From the NCBI GenBank assembly GCA_900169235.1, contig FWCC01000232.1:122092-186091 (forward strand): a stretch of 64,000 nucleotides of DNA, given 5' to 3'. The notes beneath the pieces are model-generated. The model saw nothing but the letters and a program-made list of their open reading frames with translations. It did not search any database and was not told where the DNA came from. Origin of the DNA: Zarea fungicola (lineage: Eukaryota; Ascomycota; Sordariomycetes; Hypocreales; Cordycipitaceae). A program made the position numbers and the translations under genes. Positions 10,872-21,316 of this stretch are shown here, in pieces. How positions within the stretch are numbered: position 1 is the stretch's first letter; every line of letters starts with the position of its first letter.

Positions 10872-13379
10872 ACAGGAGCAAAGCATCAATATGTTTTCTT
10901 GCATGTTGGCAGGTTCTGAGAGGCGAGAGTGCAAGACCGCGATGCTCTTTGCCAGCGTTGTGTTTTAGTTATCGTGCTATTGAACGCAAAGTCAGCTGTG
11001 TTTATATTCGCAAAGTAAATATTATTTGATAGCAAAGTAAATAAAAGATGAAGAATGAAGAATGAAAAAGTAGCTCACCAGTGCAGATATACCTAGCACC
11101 AGCAGCCTAGTTGACCTGCAAGATTCACCATCTATATCTGGTCTGCCAATAATAAGGGTAGAAGCTCATTATCAGTCTCGATCAGGAGAAATGAAGGTGC
11201 TCAGACGGGGTCGGGCTAGAGTGTAATGACTGCAGAGTTTTGAAAGAGCCCTATACAAATAGTCCAGCCACCTGCCGGGAAACTTTCGGCAGACACTCAA
11301 GCTTTTTATTGCATGTCTTCTTCTTTGCTGAACACTTATTCCATGATCAATTGTTCCCCGTCGTCAGTTCTGGCTTACTATACCTCATTTTTGTGCGGAA
11401 GATGGAATGCTGAGTGCTTTGATGTGCGCCATCCTCACACAGTGGCCCAAAATATTCCGCACGCTCTCTCGTCGTTCTTGAACATTTTCTGCAGCAATCC
11501 TGACGACTTGCTTTGAATTGAGTGTATCATTACTGATTTCGCTGACTTGCCAAAAGACACTGTTGGTCTATCACAGGCAGTCACTGGGCACAATACTAAG
11601 AGGTCTTTCCCCTAGTATATGCTACTTGTGACTATATTGTGATATTTTCTGTTCTTAAATCTATCTATAGATAGAGGAGGAATTCCTCCTCTATATACAT
11701 AAATTCAGGAATAGAAAAAGCAAGTAACAAAGCAAATGTAGATCCCTCTTTCCTCCACAACTCGTATTGCTAGCGGGCTGCTTGACCTCCTAACGCTATA
11801 GTCACAACAACTAACACCTCCCATCCACACCATCACATTTTTCGTTGCTGCGCATAAGTTACTGAGAAGACTTTCACATATGCTTTCAGACATGACTATT
11901 TCTCGCCCCAGTACATTGCATAAAATTCTATCAGAATGCAAATACATATTTGAAAAACAGAAACTCCTTTGTGCTAACTTTTTCAACATTGGCAGCACGG
12001 GGCATCCCGACAAGCAAGCTTTAAAGGAAAGAACAGCGAGGAATTTCAGTAGACGGCGTATGTACGTTGCTTTTAGGGGGAAATTCGTGTGGTACACTTG
12101 ATCAGGGGGGGAAACTGTGTGGGATACGCAAATTCCCCCAAGAGGGGCAGATCACAAACGGTTGGAGCATCGACGGAACAGCACTGTGGCTCAACCTATG
12201 CCAAGACACCGACTGTGCGAGGCATGTCGGCAAAGCCTCTAAAACTGAGTCTGCTAGCTGTATTGGCATCTTCAAAAGCAAAGTTTAATCAGCGGAGCGG
12301 CCAGCCGGCATTGCCGATGAAAATTAGAACATACACTATGCCCCCACACTACCATATATGGCAGGTCGCCATTACTAGCCACTATAAGCCTATAAATAGA
12401 TGGTAGTATGTCAACCAGGAAGGTAGAAGACCATGCTTCCACTTATCACTGCATATAATAACAGTGAAGACAGTGGTATTATTGAACTTGGAACCAATTT
12501 ACATAATTGCGAGTAAAGACTCATTACTACTAAAAGCACCTGGGTCGACTTGGTTGCTGTCTGGTTAAACATGAGAGCCATTGGAGGGAGGGCTTGCACC
12601 GTACGCATCAGGTTCCTTGCCAGGCGGTGCGTCCCGTCAGCAACTAGCTCGACAGTGTAAAAGTAGTTGAACTTGGAGGAAGAGCTGCGCTCAACTTAAA
12701 AAAGTGGTGCTGTTGGCTTCTGTACTTTTGTTTCTGGGGATGTTTAGGTTAAATCCCGGTTGTAGTGGTTATGTAAATGCTCCGAACAGCGCAGAAAGAA
12801 TATCCAATATTTTCCATCCGCTCGGCAGTTGATACACAGAATTACGCTCGCCCTTTATTGTGGACTCTTCCTTACAAGGCCCCTTCTTTCATTGATCTTT
12901 TCCCCCGGTCGCTTTGAACTGAGAGCCCAAGCGAGAGCATTGCATGTGGGTGATTTGTAAAGCGGTAGTCAAGCTGCGACTTGGTATTTGGCAATAAAGA
13001 CGAAAGCACCGAGTCGTTCGTCGAGTAAACAAGATTTTCTGATACTTATAGTAGTTTCATGATGTACGAACCAGCAGAGACGAGCCTAGCAGGCGCAGCT
13101 CTGCCTGCATCCATTAAGATGCACAGCCTGAAAGATGTGGAAACTGAATACTGTCAACAAATTCATTGAATTAATAAAAACAGCGGTACGAGTTGTATCT
13201 AAAGGACTTCTGAGCTAGCTGAATGCATATTCGGATAACTACACCAATTAACCTATCGAAGGCTCCAATATCGCGAGACATTTCACAAGAGCCCACCATC
13301 GTATTTACAAAATAGCTTCCGTTCATTACACATTCCTTATCATAACATATTCATTATTTAAATTTAACTTGAGCGCGTC
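10872..13379. other. Long gene-poor, AT-rich interval
   Basis: About 2.5 kb without a convincing gene. It is AT-rich, with a perfect palindrome at 11671-11694 and a G-run/C-run inverted motif at about 12074-12140 listed separately. Frames at 11313-11516 and 11705-12097 have no domain and no coding-like companion exons. It lies 3' of the membrane-protein gene and 3' of the minus-strand bZIP gene, so it is a convergent tail-to-tail interval. It may hold decayed mobile DNA, but I could not identify a transposon family. Confidence 0.4.
11671..11694. repeat. Perfect 24-bp palindrome
   Basis: The 24 bases read identically on both strands, centred on GAATTC, with arms of purine-rich ATAGAGGAGG against its complement. 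It sits in AT-rich non-coding DNA and could form a cruciform or a transcript hairpin. One more mismatch-free pair does not extend it. No gene lies within 700 bp. Confidence 0.75.
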
Positions 13380-14034
13380 TTAGACCTGAAAGCCGTCTGT
13401 GACACCGTAATGAACATAGTCGGCCAAGTCCGAGGTAGAGAACAGACTTTCTGGTCCCATGGTGAAACTCTGAATCCGTTTATTGTCCATCTTCGGTCGA
13501 AATGGGAGGTTTCCGAGCGGCAGGTATGAATCAAAACTGGCGTTCTGAGAGCTTTCGGAATATCTCCTGGCATCGTCCAGATAGTTCTGGCCAACATAGC
13601 TCGACCCAGGTGAAATCGGGCTTGTGGACATGTTGTAGGAGATGCTTTGGCGCTGCATTTGCGCCCGCATTGCGCATAGCTCTTGTTCGAGTTCAAAGAC
13701 CTTTTGCTTCATGCGGTTGCCTGTTTCACTCTTATTAGTATGATGTTGAGAGCATGCTCGCTCTCAGCTGCAACTCACGATAAGACCTCTGAGCTACTCT
13801 GTTTTGGGCTCTTTTCCTGACGCGTCGCTCAGTATCTGATAGCGGCTCAGTTGCGGTCTGGTAGTCCCGAGCCGCCGGCAAGCGATCGGCGTGCTGCTCA
13901 GCATTGCATACGGGCGAATGCAAATTAGGCTGTTCTTTTTCTTCATAGAGATGAAGGCTATTCTCTTCAAGAGCAAGTTCATCTGGCGAGGTGGCCATGT
14001 GGTTGTTGCGAGGGTGGCAGTAGTGGCAGGACAT
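13380..14034 (-). CDS. Fungal bZIP transcription factor
   Basis: Two exons on the minus strand, 14034-13779 and 13720-13380, coding 198 residues. The 58-bp intron falls inside the basic region. Splicing gives RRVRKRAQNRVAQRSYRNRM followed by KQKVFELEQELCAMRAQMQR. This is a canonical NxxAQxxxR basic region and leucine-zipper-like coiled coil of the fungal Yap/secondary-metabolism bZIP type. The C-terminal part is Ser/Tyr-rich without a known domain. I took the first in-frame ATG, 14034 (MSCHYCH); 13998 (MATSPDELALEENS), in ACCACATGG context, is an equally reasonable start. It is an isolated gene, so targets are unknown; short bZIPs of this kind often sit near biosynthetic clusters or act in stress responses. 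Confidence 0.85.
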
Positions 14035-16224
14035 GCTCACGAACAAAAAGCAAGTATAGATGTATTAAAGCTGAGTCGTGGGACCAAGCAGAATTGCCTA
14101 TGATGAGGTCTGTAGGAGGCTGAGTTTTATCTTGAGAGTAAAGTGATGAGAGATGATGCAAGCTGCACTTTCCACTGCTGGCAGGAGAAGCTTATATATC
14201 GTGGAGCTGGTGATCCAGCAACGATATTATAGACAACCTAGCATGTCAACTTCGGACTCTGTTTAGTGATACCTCACTCGGCGAGAGCCGGGCGAGTGGA
14301 GATGCTGTCATTCTTAGTGTCAAAGACGTTTGGCATTCTCCACCAAGTATATGGGACTGCCATGTCGAGGTTGACTGCTCCACCAACTGGGGAAACAGCA
14401 TTTAGGCCGTCCACACGTGGCAACTGTTCTACGCAAGACAGCAAGAGTTCACTTGTTCGAAATTATGAAGGCGTTGCAGCTAGATTCGCATGCCTCCGCT
14501 AGCCTCTGCTAGGCTAGTGTCACATCGGCTCCCGCTGCAAGTTCGGATCGTAACTATGCCACGTGCGCTAGAAATTTTGAGCCACGCTTCTGCTGTGTTA
14601 CTCAGGCGCTAATGTAGCTCTGAACCTTGTTTGGACCGTTACCGTTATTGGAATGTCGGTCAAAGCCTTGTAGCGAAGGCCGCCTCCTCGTCATTCGAGT
14701 GGCTTCTGGTCCCATATTTACGGGAAATCCGAGTTTACTACCTTCTGCATCTGGCCTACGTAATCCGCTTCATGACTAGTCGATGGAGAGCGTTGAAAAA
14801 CTCAATTGCGATGCTGCCGGCTGCATTATTTGCCAGCGGGTAGAGATTGTGTGGAGATGTAGCCATCCTCTCCAGCAAAACAGGCTGTAAAGGGAAGGGT
14901 TAGAACGATGTCGGCTACTTGCAAATCTGGTCTGAAGATTAGTTTCAGAAGTGATTACTATAAAAGACAAACGGAGAAATTGCGTATGATACATCAGGAT
15001 TTTTGAAACAAACAAGCTAGAGAGTATGCCATGTTGAGGGTACACGCCAAGGCCTAACATCGAATTACTCACTACGATCGAAACATTAGCTAATCTCTGG
15101 GGCGTTACGTGAAGAAGTTGCTTGAGAGGCCATTTAGGAAGGTATCACGGTAATCCCACTCTACGAGCCGCTAAGTTGTCTTTTTCTTCTCCAGACGCAA
15201 TTGGCTTACTCTTGGCAACTCGGTATCAGCACAGACACAGGCACGGTATTAAACACCGAAAAATTGCCAACCCAGATACGCTAAAAGGGATCCAGCCACC
15301 GTCTCCCGTTCGACATTACTACAGGCAGCTTCCAACACGTGGAAACGCAGATGCTTCGGTTCATGGTGCCGCTCCACTTGACAGCATTTCCCGAACCAAC
15401 GACTGGTACTTGAGAATGAATGTCTAGTGTTGGTCGCACGGACCCTTTGCCTTATTCGCTAGCTTAACACTGAAATCATCAGACTCAACAAGTGCCATCC
15501 ACGTGCTGAGAGCAATCAAAACCTTGACTAGCTTCGATACTGCTTTGTATGGTGAAGCAATCTAGGGAATTGAAGACACAGATTCTCAACGCGTGGGTGT
15601 CTGCTTTGTAACTTATTCGGGAAGCATTATAAATTTAGATGGTAAGCGCAGCCTAGTATTACAAGTCCGCCGGTTTCCACCTTATTCAAACACCGGTAAC
15701 TGAACTGGTCACAGTGTAAAAGAATACATACTGCTTTTGCCTTCTGTGTCGTATTGGGCCGCCAGCTCACCGCATCGGTGGCACTCACTACAAATTTTGG
15801 GCTGGGTTCCTGCAGCTACATTGCAGATAGACGCCTGCATGGCATTACGAAAAGTGCGCCGCTAATGTGTGGGATGCCTACGTTCTAGTTAAAAGCTAGT
15901 ACATCGAAGCATAAATTAGACGCACGCTCTAGAGCGCAAAGTCGACATGTACTGGGTGAAGAGATAGGTTATTTTAGGTGGTATGGATTGTGGATAATAA
16001 TATTAGCAATTTGAGCCACCTAGCACTTTATGCAAAGACCGTTTTTGCTGTAGATGAAACGAAGTTACTGTAAATGTATAAAATCCTAACTGACGTAGTA
16101 GAAATAGTAAAAACAGTAAATAGTAGCAACAGTAGATATAGCGGAACCAGTGGAAGAAGGGAAATAGTAGAAATAGCAGAAATAGCAGAAATAGCAGAAA
16201 CCGGACGGGAGGTTCTCCGACCTT
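14035..16224. other. Gene-poor interval with purine-rich microsatellite
   Basis: About 2.2 kb between two minus-strand genes. I recognise no coding domain. Near its end, at about 16100-16200, the plus strand carries degenerate AGAAATAGC repeats (four near-identical 9-bp units at about 16163-16200, with looser copies upstream). These lie just beyond the stop codon of the PD-(D/E)XK-like gene, that is in its 3' region. No RNA gene was recognised. Confidence 0.4.
16163..16200 (+). repeat. 9-bp tandem repeat (AGAAATAGC-type)
   Basis: Four successive copies of AGAAATAGC or a close variant lie immediately 3' of the minus-strand gene that ends at 16225. More degenerate copies extend upstream to about 16100. 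It is a simple-sequence tract with no evident function. Confidence 0.6.
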
Positions 16225-17847
16225 TTATTGCCGCGAGTAGTTTTCATACTCTTGCATGGTATTCTGCTGCCTCCTTGGCCAGGACCTCGGCATGCCCTGC
16301 TCAACGAAGCTCGCTGGCGGTGGCTGCGGCGTAAAGACGCTGACGGGCTCTGCCGCACCGCTCCGCAACTGTAGCATCAACGCAATGAGACGGCGCACGA
16401 GGCGCTCCATGTTGTCTGCCTTTGTGATGAGGTACGGCCCGTACTGGTGCATGACGAGGAACTCATCGGCGGGGGGCAGCTTCACTGCCGGTGGCGCCGG
16501 CCGAGACCGCGTGAACATGCCCGAAGGCAGCGGTGGCGCCGGTCGTGACAAGGTATCGAGACCGGCAACCGTCATGCCCGTGGCCTCGACGCGGCGCACG
16601 TACGACGCGGAACCTAGCGATCCCCGCAGATTGCCTGTGACATCAAAAGCGGAGGCCGTCGCGGCTGGCAGCTTCTCCGCGCACGCAGGTAGTGCTGTGC
16701 GACCAGTGATGTAATCCTCGTAGGAAGCGCCGTACTCGCCAATGATGATGTAGATTTCGTGTCGGTCCTGAGAAATAAGCAGTCGCCGCATGCGACCGCT
16801 TGTAGACGATTGCAGTAAACCATCGCTGCCGTTTGACTGGCCGCCATGACTGGCAATCCATGCTGCCATTTCTGCCGTCTCCTGGCGAAAAACTTGCGGT
16901 CGCTTCCTACTTCTGACAAATGGCTTCGTTTCGCAGATGGCGAGAGGCACCGGTACGAATTCGTTGGTGGCGCTCCGTCGGCAGAGATAGCCATCGACTT
17001 GTGCCTCGAGCAGTTCCTTGGCTGCGGGCCTGACACCGCTTGTGGATTTGATGGACGGGGCAGGCAGCGCCAGGAGCTTGAGAGAGAGGCGCGGAGGTAC
17101 CCAGATGAGCGATCCAAGCTCAATGATGGACTCGGAAATTGTCGCCTGGAGCAGAAGCAGCAAAGACACATTGGCATACATTTCATCCACTGATTGCGGG
17201 TTCGCGCGTGGCGTGCTCGCCATCTCGTAGCCGATTGCGGCTGGTGTCCCATGAATTGGGTCCGCTCTCTTCGCCTTTGGAGGCGGCGTCGACAGGGCCA
17301 TGTTCTGATAGGTGTTTGCAAGTGTATTGACGCTGGGGTTGTATGCATAGCCATGCTTCACAATCTTTGAAGCCTCACCATCGTCGCCGGATGTAGCAGA
17401 CGAGCTGGATTTGGTGTGCCAGACGGCTAGGGCCTGCCACAAGCGTACAAAGGCCCAGAGTCCGCATTGAGGATCGGGAGCCAAGCCATCGCCGTTCGCA
17501 GCGACCTCTTGGTAGTATCGCTTCAGGGCCTGTGTCGGGTTGTCACAGATTCTCGCTGCACGCTCGTGGTTGGCAGGCGAGACGTAACCTGTATACTTGG
17601 TCTTGGGGTCATCTCTCATCATTTTATCAAAGTCATTCAAGCTGTCTGGGTGGAAGACCCAGAAGGAGCGTAGATGGAGGTACTCTGTTCGGCGAAGCCC
17701 AGAGCCTGATTGATAGTCCGTGTGCGCAACATGAAGCGGCTCGCGACCGCTTTTGACGGCTTGGCTAATGTTGTTATCGCTTTGAATATCGTCGAGCCAC
17801 TCCTGCACGTTGCCAGGAATTTCGGTCAGGCGCCTGTTGGAGGGCAT
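16225..17847 (-). CDS. PD-(D/E)XK nuclease-like fungal protein
   Basis: A single-exon frame on the minus strand; the first ATG is at 17847, giving 540 residues. Around residues 282-340 it has AQVDGYLC, then VPLAICETKPFVRSRKRP and FRQETAEMAAWIASHG. The Asp in VDGY, the Glu and Lys in CETKP and the following Arg/Gln helix form a convincing PD-(D/E)XK core, as found in a large set of uncharacterised fungal proteins. After the core comes RHEIYIIIGEYGASYEDYI, also typical of that set. The C-terminus is Pro/Arg-rich. Whether it cleaves nucleic acid is unknown; fungal members are mostly untested. The upstream neighbour on the same strand (18403-19437) is another conserved unknown, and the two may be functionally linked. 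Confidence 0.65.
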   Translation of the reverse strand: MPSNRRLTEIPGNVQEWLDDIQSDNNISQAVKSGREPLHVAHTDYQSGSGLRRTEYLHLRSFWVFHPDSLNDFDKMMRDDPKTKYTGYVSPANHERAARICDNPTQALKRYYQEVAANGDGLAPDPQCGLWAFVRLWQALAVWHTKSSSSATSGDDGEASKIVKHGYAYNPSVNTLANTYQNMALSTPPPKAKRADPIHGTPAAIGYEMASTPRANPQSVDEMYANVSLLLLLQATISESIIELGSLIWVPPRLSLKLLALPAPSIKSTSGVRPAAKELLEAQVDGYLCRRSATNEFVPVPLAICETKPFVRSRKRPQVFRQETAEMAAWIASHGGQSNGSDGLLQSSTSGRMRRLLISQDRHEIYIIIGEYGASYEDYITGRTALPACAEKLPAATASAFDVTGNLRGSLGSASYVRRVEATGMTVAGLDTLSRPAPPLPSGMFTRSRPAPPAVKLPPADEFLVMHQYGPYLITKADNMERLVRRLIALMLQLRSGAAEPVSVFTPQPPPASFVEQGMPRSWPRRQQNTMQEYENYSRQ

Positions 17848-18030
17848 GGCGATTGTAGAGTGATGGTTCAAAAAGTGGCAGGTGATTTGAGAGTCTCATT
17901 CCTGCTCCCATCACACTGGGCAAGCCGGCCTCTTTATTCCCAGCCTGATCAAGCCCCAGGCAGAGCAGCAGGAAACCACGAGGTGCATCTTGCTCAATTT
18001 GGCGCCCAACCTGAGACAGGACAAAGTTGC

Positions 18031-18082
18031 GCGAACCAAGCCAACTGTTCAGCGAACCAGGCCGACTGTTCAGCGACCCAAG
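18031..18082. repeat. 21-bp tandem repeat, about 2.5 copies
   Basis: Two 21-bp units starting GCGAACCA, differing at three positions, are followed by a 10-bp partial copy. They lie about 200 bp upstream of the PD-(D/E)XK-like start codon, within its presumed promoter. The 555-bp interval 17848-18402 holds nothing else I can support. Confidence 0.6.
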
Positions 18083-18402
18083 AAGGCGTCGTTGTCTCCT
18101 ATTTTGAGTAAATAAGGGGAGCTCAGGGCTGGATTCATGTACGTCCAACTTCTGTCATGCAGGCCCCTCGGCCGGGGTGGGAGGGTAGGCCTGTTGACTG
18201 ACTTGGCACTAGTTTCGGAATTAGGCGCCCGCCATTCGTGGTTGGGCATCCCGCCACCAGTTGCTGCAGGTCGGCGGCCCCAACGCACGTCAATGGATGC
18301 AGCATCCTAAAATTAATTGACTATGAGCGAACAACTGCCTTCCATGTGGACATGTAGCGCTCGCTGCAAGGCATTGTTTCAGGGGACAGATGATGGCTGA
18401 AG

Positions 18403-19437
18403 TCATGGCGAGGGTGAGTCGACAATAGTGATCTGCGGTGCCAGACTCGCCTTGCCACCGTCAGTTTGAACGTCGCCAGCCGCGGCGGCATCTGGATATT
18501 TTGTCAGTCCGACAGGCATGCTTGCCATCCAACGCAGCAAGATCCACGCATCGGGCCCTGGGCGCGTGCCGGAAAGATCAAAGAGCCGTGATTGGTGGAC
18601 CACAACGTTGTTCTTCTTGCCGTCAAAGTAAGCCTGCGTGAGGCGTCCAGTCTGGTTACGCATGACGGTGGTGATGAGAATAGGCTTGGTATGGTGGTTG
18701 ACAAAGAGGCCATCCTGGAGCTGGTACTGGCACATGGTGATGGCTGTGTCGATTTCGGAGCGGAGGAGTACGTTGTCGGTAACATTATCGGCCGAGTCGA
18801 TAATTAAGCATTGGGCATGCGGCCGGTCTGTCTCGAGCTTGGCAAGATACGCAAACATGCCCTCGGATTCATGATTGGAAAGTCTCCCATCGCGAATGAA
18901 CTCCCGCTGGGGGAGGTGGAGTCCGATTGTTGCATAGTCCCTGCTTAGCGGTCAGATCAATCATAAGCCGTGTGTGGACTCGATGGAAGTAAAAGAGACA
19001 ACAAACCAGTAGTCATCCCAAACATCGGGACAGAGCTCCTGCAGCTTGCTGAGGCTCTGTTGGAACCAGTTGGATCGGAGCTCGGGGTAGCGTAAATTAC
19101 CACTCGAGTACAAATTAACATCGTCCATCGGCATCCACCAGCCTCCCCAAGCCTCGTATTCTAACCAATCTTGGGGCCAGTCGCAAGGCATAAAAAACCT
19201 TGATTTGTGCTCGTTCACTGTTGCCGAGGACCAGTCGTCAACATTGAGCATCGAGCCGCAGGTTATTGAAAGCTTGGCAAGGTCATCTCTGCCAACTATG
19301 GGGGCGTATTTTAGTGCGTCAAGCGCATCTTTCATATCTGTTAGCTTCCTGTGCTGCATTTTCTCGAGCGTGGCGCGTCGAATCTTTTCGGCCGCCGTAG
19401 CATCCGCTTGGCAGCTGCCTGGGGCGGCACATGGCAT
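18403..19437 (-). CDS. Conserved fungal protein of unknown function
   Basis: Two exons on the minus strand, 19437-19007 and 18940-18403, coding 322 residues. The 66-bp intron has a GTTTGT donor and GCTAAGCAG acceptor. Splicing joins CPDVWDDYW to DYATIGLHLPQREFIRDGRL, a continuous, well-formed sequence. Other notable segments are WPQDWLEYEAWGGWWMP, HAQCLIIDSADNVTDNVLL and QSRLFDLSGTRPGPDAWILL. I recognise no catalytic domain. The ATG at 19437 follows immediately after a good acceptor (TTTACAG), so an additional 5' exon may exist upstream, in the stretch that contains an A-run and an assembly gap. It is next to the PD-(D/E)XK-like gene on the same strand. Function unknown. Confidence 0.6.
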
Positions 19438-20680
19438 GGCTGTAAATTATCTGGGTGGTGTACTGGGAGAGATGCCGCTGAGAATTATAATGGAAGGGAA
19501 AACCCCCTCTTTGTTGCGGATGTAGTCGCGATGTTCAATTGTCTGTGTTTGTTGTTGAGGCTGTCCTTGTTGGCGGTGACGGGAGAGGAAAGTGGTGTCG
19601 TCAGAGCAACCCCACATGTCAACAAGCCACTTACCAAGTAAACAAACTGCACCCAGCGCAGCGTCTTGTCTTTCTGTATCAGCGCAAAAAAAAAAAAAAA
19701 AAAANNAAAAAAAAAAAAAAGAAAAAGAAGAAGGAGTGCAGTAACTTTTTGCCAAGCTAGCAACTCGAAAGAAAATAAAAATAATTGGTCCTCCATGTTG
19801 ACTATGGTATCAGTGCCGCTACTACAGCTGTACTATGTCTCGGACTACTCACGCCAACTTATTACAGGGCGTAAAACCACATATTCTTAGCCCAGGTCCT
19901 AGGTGGGTGGTTAGTCAAACACCTAGTTACCCTACAGAGTAAGCTAGTTTGGAACTGATAGTATTGTGCCGTCATGCGTCGGACGTCTCTTCATATTCAT
20001 TGATACGTTAGTCTTGGGCAGGGAGAGCCACCATGTGCTCCTATTGGCACAAGAAAATATTTCCTTTTGTACAATCTGTGTCTGAATGCCGAAGAGCAGG
20101 AATGAGTACCACGAGTTCCGGCGGGACTTATGCTGGTAGCTCGAATAAAGTTGCTTCGCGGGACCCGGCTCTACAACCAATAGCCGGGAAAAAAAAACCT
20201 TTACTAAACCCTGTTTACAAAGCCCAATACAAAGGCTACCGGACAAAGTTTCATGATCAAGATACCAGACACAAGGAAAGTCTGCATTCCGATGCCCCGT
20301 CTTGCAACAATCCCAAGCCGACCCCATTCTGTCGCCACCGAGAACCCACCCGTCGCGCCCTTAATCTGGCCCGATCCCCGTGTTTTAGCGCCAGTAATTC
20401 GATCCGGCGGCCGAAAGTGGATGATGCTCGTCGCGGAATACGTCAGATTTGGTGTCCTTGGTCGAAGAAATACCGTCTTGATTATGAACAATTTCTAGTG
20501 AAAGCTTCAGCCAAACCTACATGCCATTTTTGAACGACTATAAAATACGGAACAAAGAACCAAAATAATGTACCAAATATCACCAGACAGCATCTCCCCC
20601 AGTCATCCATTCACTCCGACAAACTGTTATTGGTGGCAGCAACCCAGAGTCCCTAGAGCACCAACAACAGCAAGGTCAAC
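19438..20680. other. Intergenic interval with poly-A run and assembly gap
   Basis: A long A-run flanks two undetermined bases (19705-19706), so this is a small assembly gap inside a homopolymer. On both sides the interval lies upstream of two divergent genes (18403-19437 minus, 20681-21019 plus). A 160-codon frame near 20033-20533 and its antisense partner have no domain and mirror each other; I do not accept either. A missing 5' exon of the minus-strand gene could lie in 19450-19680. Confidence 0.45.
19705..19706. other. Assembly gap (NN) inside poly-A
   Basis: Two undetermined bases inside a homopolymer A-run. The true run length is unknown, so the 5' end of the minus-strand gene 18403-19437 cannot be fully resolved. 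Confidence 0.95.
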
Positions 20681-21019
20681 ATGAACACAACACCCCAACC
20701 CGCATATCTAATCATGCTCTGCACCGAAATCATCAATCGGACAGAGCTGGAAAAGTACTGGGCCTCCGTCGTGTCTACCGTCGACGGCATCAATGTCCAG
20801 CCACTCATCACCTACAACCGCTTTGAGAAGCTCGAGGGCGAGAAAAATGTGGAGGGCGTCTACATGATGCAGTTTCCGTCGTTTGACGTCGCCAAGGCGT
20901 GGTATGAAAGCCCGGCTTACAAGGAGGTCTGCCAACATCGCTTCCGCGGCGCAAAGTATCTGGGTATTCTGGCGGAGGCTGGCATGGCTCCTTTCGGTAC
21001 TTGGATGGTCAAGGAATAA
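20681..21019 (+). CDS. DUF1330-type small protein (dimeric alpha/beta-barrel)
   Basis: Single exon, 112 residues, from ATG at 20681. The sequence MNTTPQPAYLIMLCTEI, RTELEKYWASVVSTVDGINV, YMMQFPSFDVAKAWYESPAY and KEVCQHRFRGAKYLGILAEA follows the DUF1330 pattern (a ferredoxin-like dimeric barrel related to ABM-fold proteins). In that family the FPS/FxxAxxWYxSPxY segment and a following basic residue are the most conserved part. Bacterial and fungal members are mostly uncharacterised. The ATG lies in a CAACATGAA context about 80 bp after AT-rich sequence. No obvious link to neighbours. Confidence 0.85.
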   Translation: MNTTPQPAYLIMLCTEIINRTELEKYWASVVSTVDGINVQPLITYNRFEKLEGEKNVEGVYMMQFPSFDVAKAWYESPAYKEVCQHRFRGAKYLGILAEAGMAPFGTWMVKE

Positions 21020-21316
21020 GCAAATGGCTCGGAGCAGATATCTCTTCTTTATATTTATTTTTTAAAAAAAATATTTCCAGAGCAACTTGACGGAGCAGGC
21101 ACATACTCTTCTTTATTATCTCGACTCTGCTCAGCCCCGTCCAGGCGCCACCACAGCAAGCTAGCCCCGACATGGTTGGTTAGTTGTGGCCGCCTTGGAG
21201 AGATTTACAAAATAAATACAAAACTGCCTCCGAATAGTTTCTAGATTTCGATAAAACCACTCATCATTGCATTTCACAGACGAGACTTCAATTGCGTAGT
21301 TTGCACATACATAACG

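Noticed and set aside
10872..13379. Transposon in the long gene-poor interval
   Set aside because: No transposase, reverse transcriptase or terminal repeats could be recognised; only short palindromic motifs.
16614..17354. 246-codon minus-strand frame overlapping the PD-(D/E)XK-like gene
   Set aside because: It is in another frame of the same strand, rich in Arg/Ser/Pro, and has no domain, while the main frame has a clear nuclease-type core.
20033..20533. 166-codon plus-strand frame between divergent genes
   Set aside because: It has overlapping antisense frames of similar length, no recognisable motif, and lies in a likely promoter.
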